From Nitrosotalea devaniterrae (lineage in GTDB: Archaea; Thermoproteota; Nitrososphaeria; Nitrososphaerales; Nitrosopumilaceae), in NCBI GenBank assembly GCA_900065925.1, contig LN890280.1, positions 240,451 to 304,450 on the forward strand: a stretch of 64,000 nt of DNA, given 5' to 3'. Both the position numbers and the translations under genes were made by a program. Shown one piece after another: positions 59,807 through 64,000 of the stretch. Numbering within the stretch: position 1 is the first letter of the stretch; each line of letters begins with the position of its first letter. Below the pieces are notes generated by a model, which did not search any database, was not told the DNA's origin, and was given only the letters and a program-made list of their open reading frames with translations.

Positions 59807-60814
59807 TTAGGCCTTTGCCACTTTCATCATATCTGTCATCTTGATTTCCATTCCAAATCTTTTCTCGTTTTTCTTCATATATCTGTAAATTGATAGCATG
59901 TCCATGAAATTTTTCATAATACCAAATTTGCTTTCCATTTTGTTTCTTACAAATGATAATACTTTTGAATAGATTGCAAATTTTTCAAGAACCATTTGTC
60001 TATATCTTTCATTATTGCCAAGTGTCTCGACAAAAATATCTCCACATGTCATACTTGGAATTATTCCTTCACCAAGTAATGGATAGACAGTTCCTATGGA
60101 TTCTCCTACACCTACCACCTTTCCATGATAAAATGGCTCACAGAGGTTTGGAGTGGCAAGACGTATTGGTCTTCCAACAGTCTTTGTGATTTTTCCGCCA
60201 TATTTTTTCAAGAATGCATTAGTTTCAACTATGTGATTTCTGTTTTTATCACCAGCACCAATATGCGCAGTCTTGTCTCCTAGAGGGAAATACCAGAAAT
60301 ATCCACTAATTGAGGAAAATGGCTTGAGATAAAAATCATCAAATGGTACGCCATTTTCGTATTCTACCTTATACTGAAAAGTTGGCAAGTGAAAATCTTT
60401 TTCAAGTCTAGGCAAGTATGACCGATGAAAACCTGTAGAATCGACAATCATGTCAAACTCTGATTCCAGATCTTGCAATTTCGGAGCAGCACCATAATGT
60501 ATCTTACATCCGCTTGCCATGTCTTTTATCAGTCCAATTTTGTTGTAAGTGCAAAGTCCTTTGAGTTTAATTTGGAATCTCTCCAAGCCCATGTCTACAT
60601 ACATTTGCTTTCCATCGTGAATTACATAATCGTCAAAATCTAATCCGACTTTTTTTGAAAATTCTTCCATTGGTGCTTTTGATGTACCCCAGGCGCATAT
60701 GGAGTCATGATTCTCTAGTGTAGATCTTTCAAAACCTACTACTTCATGTTGATTCTTTAATCTTGCAAGGAGGTAAGCACCGGCGACTCCTACTCCTACT
60801 ACAGCTATCTTCAA
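59807..60814 (-). CDS. Geranylgeranyl-reductase-family flavoprotein
   Basis: This encodes 335 residues. The FAD loop GVGVAGAYLLARL is at the start, an acidic E follows in VGFERS, and the second motif with GAGDKNRN and GVGESIGTVYPLLGEGI lies near 205 and 250. These match the group that reduces isoprenoid double bonds in archaeal lipids or chlorophyll. The enzyme is shorter than usual at the C-terminus. Its substrate is not certain; lipid saturation is the best guess. Confidence 0.8.
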   Translation of the reverse strand: MKIAVVGVGVAGAYLLARLKNQHEVVGFERSTLENHDSICAWGTSKAPMEEFSKKVGLDFDDYVIHDGKQMYVDMGLERFQIKLKGLCTYNKIGLIKDMASGCKIHYGAAPKLQDLESEFDMIVDSTGFHRSYLPRLEKDFHLPTFQYKVEYENGVPFDDFYLKPFSSISGYFWYFPLGDKTAHIGAGDKNRNHIVETNAFLKKYGGKITKTVGRPIRLATPNLCEPFYHGKVVGVGESIGTVYPLLGEGIIPSMTCGDIFVETLGNNERYRQMVLEKFAIYSKVLSFVRNKMESKFGIMKNFMDMLSIYRYMKKNEKRFGMEIKMTDMMKVAKA

Positions 60815-60859
60815 GCGATCTTATACCTAAAATAACCTAATAAAAACATGTGGCGATTA

Positions 60860-63730
60860 CTATTCAATCAATATCGCTGGTTTGTATGGTCTTGATGTCC
60901 TTGATTTATTTTTTGGATCATACTTGTCTTGATCAGATTCTGAAAATACCTGAGATGTGATTCCAAACTCTGCCTGTACCAATGAATCAAGCTCTGAAAG
61001 AATTTTCTTTTCATCAATAAGACCAATTCTATTCTTTGATTCTCTTTCTTCTTGTGACTCTGATAAAATATCATTTACTGTTTTCTTTACAAAATCAGGA
61101 TCTTTTTTGATCTCTTCTGTTTCTTTGTCTGCTATGAGTGATCTAATTATGGCGCCTATATTGACTTCACCTGAAACTACTTTGGATAAAATTTTCTGAT
61201 ATGCTTTTACTTTCCATTGGGCTGATGTGTAGATTGTTATCTTCTTTGGAGTAATTTTTGTGACCTTGATGATATTCTTTATGTCTTCAATTGTATTTTT
61301 TAACAGGTTTTCAGATTGAATTGACTCAAAGTCAATCATGTTTTCGTGATAATCTGGCCAAGTAGATTTTGATACAATTCCTGCATTTCCTAATCTTGAC
61401 CACATTTCTTCTGATGCATATGGTGCAAAAGGTGACATCATTGATACTCGTATTGACGACACTTCATGCAAGATTCCTGAAAAATCATTGCGTTTCTTTG
61501 CCAGGGCCCGCTTTGTGTACCACTGAAGATCTGACTCAAATTCATAAAGTATGAAATGCAATGCTTCCCTTAGTCTCATTTTTTGTATTGAAAAAGTTGT
61601 TTTGTGGACAAGTTGTTCCATCTTGCTTTTTATCCATTTATCCTCTTGTTCAAGTTTGACTATATTTCCAGATTGATATTTTGAGCACTCTTCTAACATA
61701 TTTTCTAGTTTATTTTTTATTCCTTTGACTGCCTCTTGGTTAAAGTCTGCATCTTGTAGCAGCTCTGCTGAAATCAAAATTGCAAGTCTAATGGAATCTG
61801 CACCATGGTTCCTTATTGCATCTCTAAGTGGAATTATGTTTCCCTCTGATTTTGACATCTTTTTTCCATCCATGAGCACTGATCCGTTAACCACAATCTC
61901 TTCTGGCCAGTATTGTTTTGGAAATATGGCAATGTGATTGAAGATAAAAAATGTCAGATGGTTTGGTACTAGATCTCTTCCCGAGTGTCTGGCATTAACA
62001 GGATAAAAATACTGGAATTCATTTTTTATCTTCTCTAAAAGTTCTGGTGCTATTTTACACTGGGATGCTATGCTTTCCAAGCTTCCCTTGTTCAAAAATA
62101 TATAGTCAAAAAAAACATCAGGCGTATTTTCTGATGTAATTTCTTTATTGTTTACATATTTTGCTATGGTATAGTATGCCATGTATATTACAGAATCTGA
62201 TAGACTTTCTATTATCCAGTTTTTGTCCCAAGGTAGTTTTGTTCCTAATCCGTGTTGTCTTGCACATGCTCTCTCTCTGAGCCAATCCACCACATTGTTA
62301 AACTCGTTTCTAATTTCCTCTGGAAGAATTTTCATTTCATTTATCCACGAGTGTACTTTTGCTTTCCATTCAGGATCAGAGTAATTGAGAAACCACTGGT
62401 TGCTTAGAATTTTTACTACACATTCTGCACCGCATCTGCATCTTATGGGAGTCTCGTTTAATTCGTATAAAATATCTGCATTTTTCCCTTGCAGCATCCA
62501 TTTTTTTACCTCTTCTTTTGCTTCTGAAACTGTCTTGTTTGCAAATTTTCCTGTATTTTGCGTTAGTCTGCCACCGTAAAATTCCTTTGAGTAAATCTCT
62601 TTTGTAGCTTCTTCTAGTTTAGGACTATTTTGATCTTCAATCTGAAATTTAGTAATTGCATCTAATGAGGGAATTTGGCCATAGCCTTCTGTCTGGATTA
62701 TTGGTATGGCCTTTACATCTTGAATTTCAGATAGGTTTGGATATTTTGTAATATCTTTTTTGAGATCTTCTAGGGCTTGATAATCAAAAGGAGCATGTGC
62801 TGGAACTGACATTACAATGCCAGTACCATTTCCACTTTTGACAAAACTTGCTGGCAAAATTAAAACTTGATCATTTCTCTCAGGAACTTGAACTTTTTTA
62901 CCAACTAGATCTTTGCCTGTCATGTTACCTAATCGTGTTATTGTTTTATTGTGAAACTCCAATTTTCTTGCACATTCACTAGTTACTATCCATGTTTCAT
63001 TGTCTACTTGTATTATTTCATAAACAAATTCTGGATTTACCCAAATGTTTGTTACACCAAAAATAGTTTCAGGTCGTAATGTTGCAGTAGGGATGACATA
63101 TTTGTCATATCTGAATTTTATTATTGTATATTCTGTAAAGCTTGGTTCTACATCGCCTTGCGTATCATGCTGTGATACTGGATTTTGATCCTTTGGACAC
63201 CATCCTACTGGATGGGTACCCTGAATTATGAGATTTTTTTCTTTTAGTTTTCCAAACTGCCATTCGATAAACTTGCTATACACTGGATCTATTGTGGTAA
63301 ATTCTCTTCTCCAGTCAATAGAATATCCCATTTCGATCATTCCAGCCTTTATCTCTTGGTGAAAATAATCTGCAATTTTTATTGGTTCTACGAATTCCTT
63401 TATCTTATCTTCGGGAACTTTGTACAGTGTACGAAATGTTTCAAGTAGTTTTGTATCATTATCTTGAACTCTTCTGGCCATGCCCAAAATTGGTGTTCCT
63501 GTATAGTGGAATCCCATTGGAAATAATACATTATACCCTAACATGCGCATGAATCTTGCATGAACATCTGCTAGCGTGTATGTTCTCCCATGTCCTACAT
63601 GCTGTGGAGAATTTGGATATGGGTATGCTACTGTAACAAAGAATTTCTTGTTGGAATTTGGGTCTGTCTCAAAATATTTTTCTTCTTCCCATCTCTGTCT
63701 CCACTTTTCTTCAAGTGATGTCCATTCCAT
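60860..63730 (-). CDS. leuS: Leucyl-tRNA synthetase, archaeal type
   Basis: This encodes 956 residues. The HIGH motif is HVGH (residues 44-47), KMSKS is intact in DGKKMSKSEGN, and the editing domain sits between them with TATLRPETIFG. The archaeal C-terminal extension is Asp/Lys/Glu-rich. It charges tRNA-Leu. It starts 3 bases after the alaS stop and is the last of that minus-strand pair. Confidence 0.97.
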   Translation of the reverse strand: MEWTSLEEKWRQRWEEEKYFETDPNSNKKFFVTVAYPYPNSPQHVGHGRTYTLADVHARFMRMLGYNVLFPMGFHYTGTPILGMARRVQDNDTKLLETFRTLYKVPEDKIKEFVEPIKIADYFHQEIKAGMIEMGYSIDWRREFTTIDPVYSKFIEWQFGKLKEKNLIIQGTHPVGWCPKDQNPVSQHDTQGDVEPSFTEYTIIKFRYDKYVIPTATLRPETIFGVTNIWVNPEFVYEIIQVDNETWIVTSECARKLEFHNKTITRLGNMTGKDLVGKKVQVPERNDQVLILPASFVKSGNGTGIVMSVPAHAPFDYQALEDLKKDITKYPNLSEIQDVKAIPIIQTEGYGQIPSLDAITKFQIEDQNSPKLEEATKEIYSKEFYGGRLTQNTGKFANKTVSEAKEEVKKWMLQGKNADILYELNETPIRCRCGAECVVKILSNQWFLNYSDPEWKAKVHSWINEMKILPEEIRNEFNNVVDWLRERACARQHGLGTKLPWDKNWIIESLSDSVIYMAYYTIAKYVNNKEITSENTPDVFFDYIFLNKGSLESIASQCKIAPELLEKIKNEFQYFYPVNARHSGRDLVPNHLTFFIFNHIAIFPKQYWPEEIVVNGSVLMDGKKMSKSEGNIIPLRDAIRNHGADSIRLAILISAELLQDADFNQEAVKGIKNKLENMLEECSKYQSGNIVKLEQEDKWIKSKMEQLVHKTTFSIQKMRLREALHFILYEFESDLQWYTKRALAKKRNDFSGILHEVSSIRVSMMSPFAPYASEEMWSRLGNAGIVSKSTWPDYHENMIDFESIQSENLLKNTIEDIKNIIKVTKITPKKITIYTSAQWKVKAYQKILSKVVSGEVNIGAIIRSLIADKETEEIKKDPDFVKKTVNDILSESQEERESKNRIGLIDEKKILSELDSLVQAEFGITSQVFSESDQDKYDPKNKSRTSRPYKPAILIE

Positions 63731-63733
63731 TTG

Positions 63734-64000
63734 TTATCGTTCTCCGACAATTGATTTTTCTATGGTCAATAAAGCATCTTTTATCTTTGACAGGTCTTTT
63801 CCTCCTCCTTGACCAAACGTATCTCTTCCACCTCCTGAACCGCCAAGAACACTGGATGCTTCTTTTACCAGATCTCCTGCTTTCTTGGTAGATGTAGCAT
63901 CTGTACCAGCAAATGCTATTATCTTGATAGTTTCATTTTTCACTACCAGTACACAATAAATCAAAGACTTGTCAAGCCTAGTTGCTACCTCTCCAACTGA
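63734..64000 (-). CDS. alaS: Alanyl-tRNA synthetase, C-terminal fragment (runs off the right edge)
   Basis: The 89 codons in this window are the end of the DHHA1 domain of AlaRS. The Gly-rich GGSGGGRDTFGQGGGKD segment is the AlaRS signature, and the frame is open to the edge (64000), where the upstream part begins. The short start at 63964 is inside the domain and is not the true start. It lies 3 bases upstream of leuS. Confidence 0.9.
   Translation of the reverse strand, partial: SVGEVATRLDKSLIYCVLVVKNETIKIIAFAGTDATSTKKAGDLVKEASSVLGGSGGGRDTFGQGGGKDLSKIKDALLTIEKSIVGER

Overview
The window is a stretch of a Nitrososphaeria (Thaumarchaeota) chromosome, probably from the Nitrosopumilales. The evidence is an unsplit RNA polymerase subunit A, archaeal RpoN and RpoH, ribosomal proteins of archaeal type, KEOPS subunits, the archaeal mevalonate branch with isopentenyl phosphate kinase, tRNAs with introns, low G+C, and a family of surface proteins ending in a PEFG-CTERM sorting signal. 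No ammonia-oxidation genes lie in the window, so the lifestyle cannot be read directly. Many genes start at TTG or ATG about 25-29 bp after a TATA box, as expected for leaderless transcripts.

Layout. Positions 1-4066 look like accessory DNA: small unknown genes, a dense island of inverted repeats (1131-1369), two zinc-ribbon proteins and a tyrosine recombinase whose 3' end lies just beyond the 3' end of tRNA-Arg(TCT). This is the usual arrangement of an element integrated at a tRNA gene, with the far end outside the window. Positions 4177-17437 are housekeeping genes: 8-oxoguanine glycosylase, a beta-CASP nuclease, a ferredoxin, archaeosine transglycosylase, AK6, YchF, Kae1 and Bud32 of KEOPS, an ITPase, the wyosine enzyme Taw1, an alcohol dehydrogenase, tRNA-His and a Rieske protein. 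Positions 17502-26538 form a long minus-strand block covering the end of the mevalonate pathway (mevalonate kinase, isopentenyl phosphate kinase, a type 1 IPP isomerase that lacks the catalytic Cys, prenyl synthase), GltX, Memo, S2, enolase and RpoN.

Positions 26586-36114 hold tRNA-Leu, NAD(P)HX epimerase, a metallo-hydrolase, a CobT-like protein, GlmS, S4, S13 with a repeat-built tail, and a large exported protein. Positions 36130-41188 are the most interesting metabolic locus. larC, larE and a cysteine desulfurase form a tight operon, divergent from malate dehydrogenase and larB. Together they supply the whole biosynthesis of the nickel-pincer nucleotide cofactor, but no LarA apoenzyme is present here.

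Positions 43952-49132 carry five tandem PEFG-CTERM surface proteins. Their 3' ends are nearly identical in DNA while their ectodomains differ. One copy has lost its stop codon by a one-base deletion, and a transposase remnant lies inside the array. Positions 49304-58585 are the rpoH-rpoB-rpoA-L30e-nusA-S12-S7 operon, followed by a tRNA-Gln that appears to carry two short introns. The window closes with a YkgJ-type protein, a geranylgeranyl-reductase-like flavoprotein, LeuS and the 3' end of alaS.
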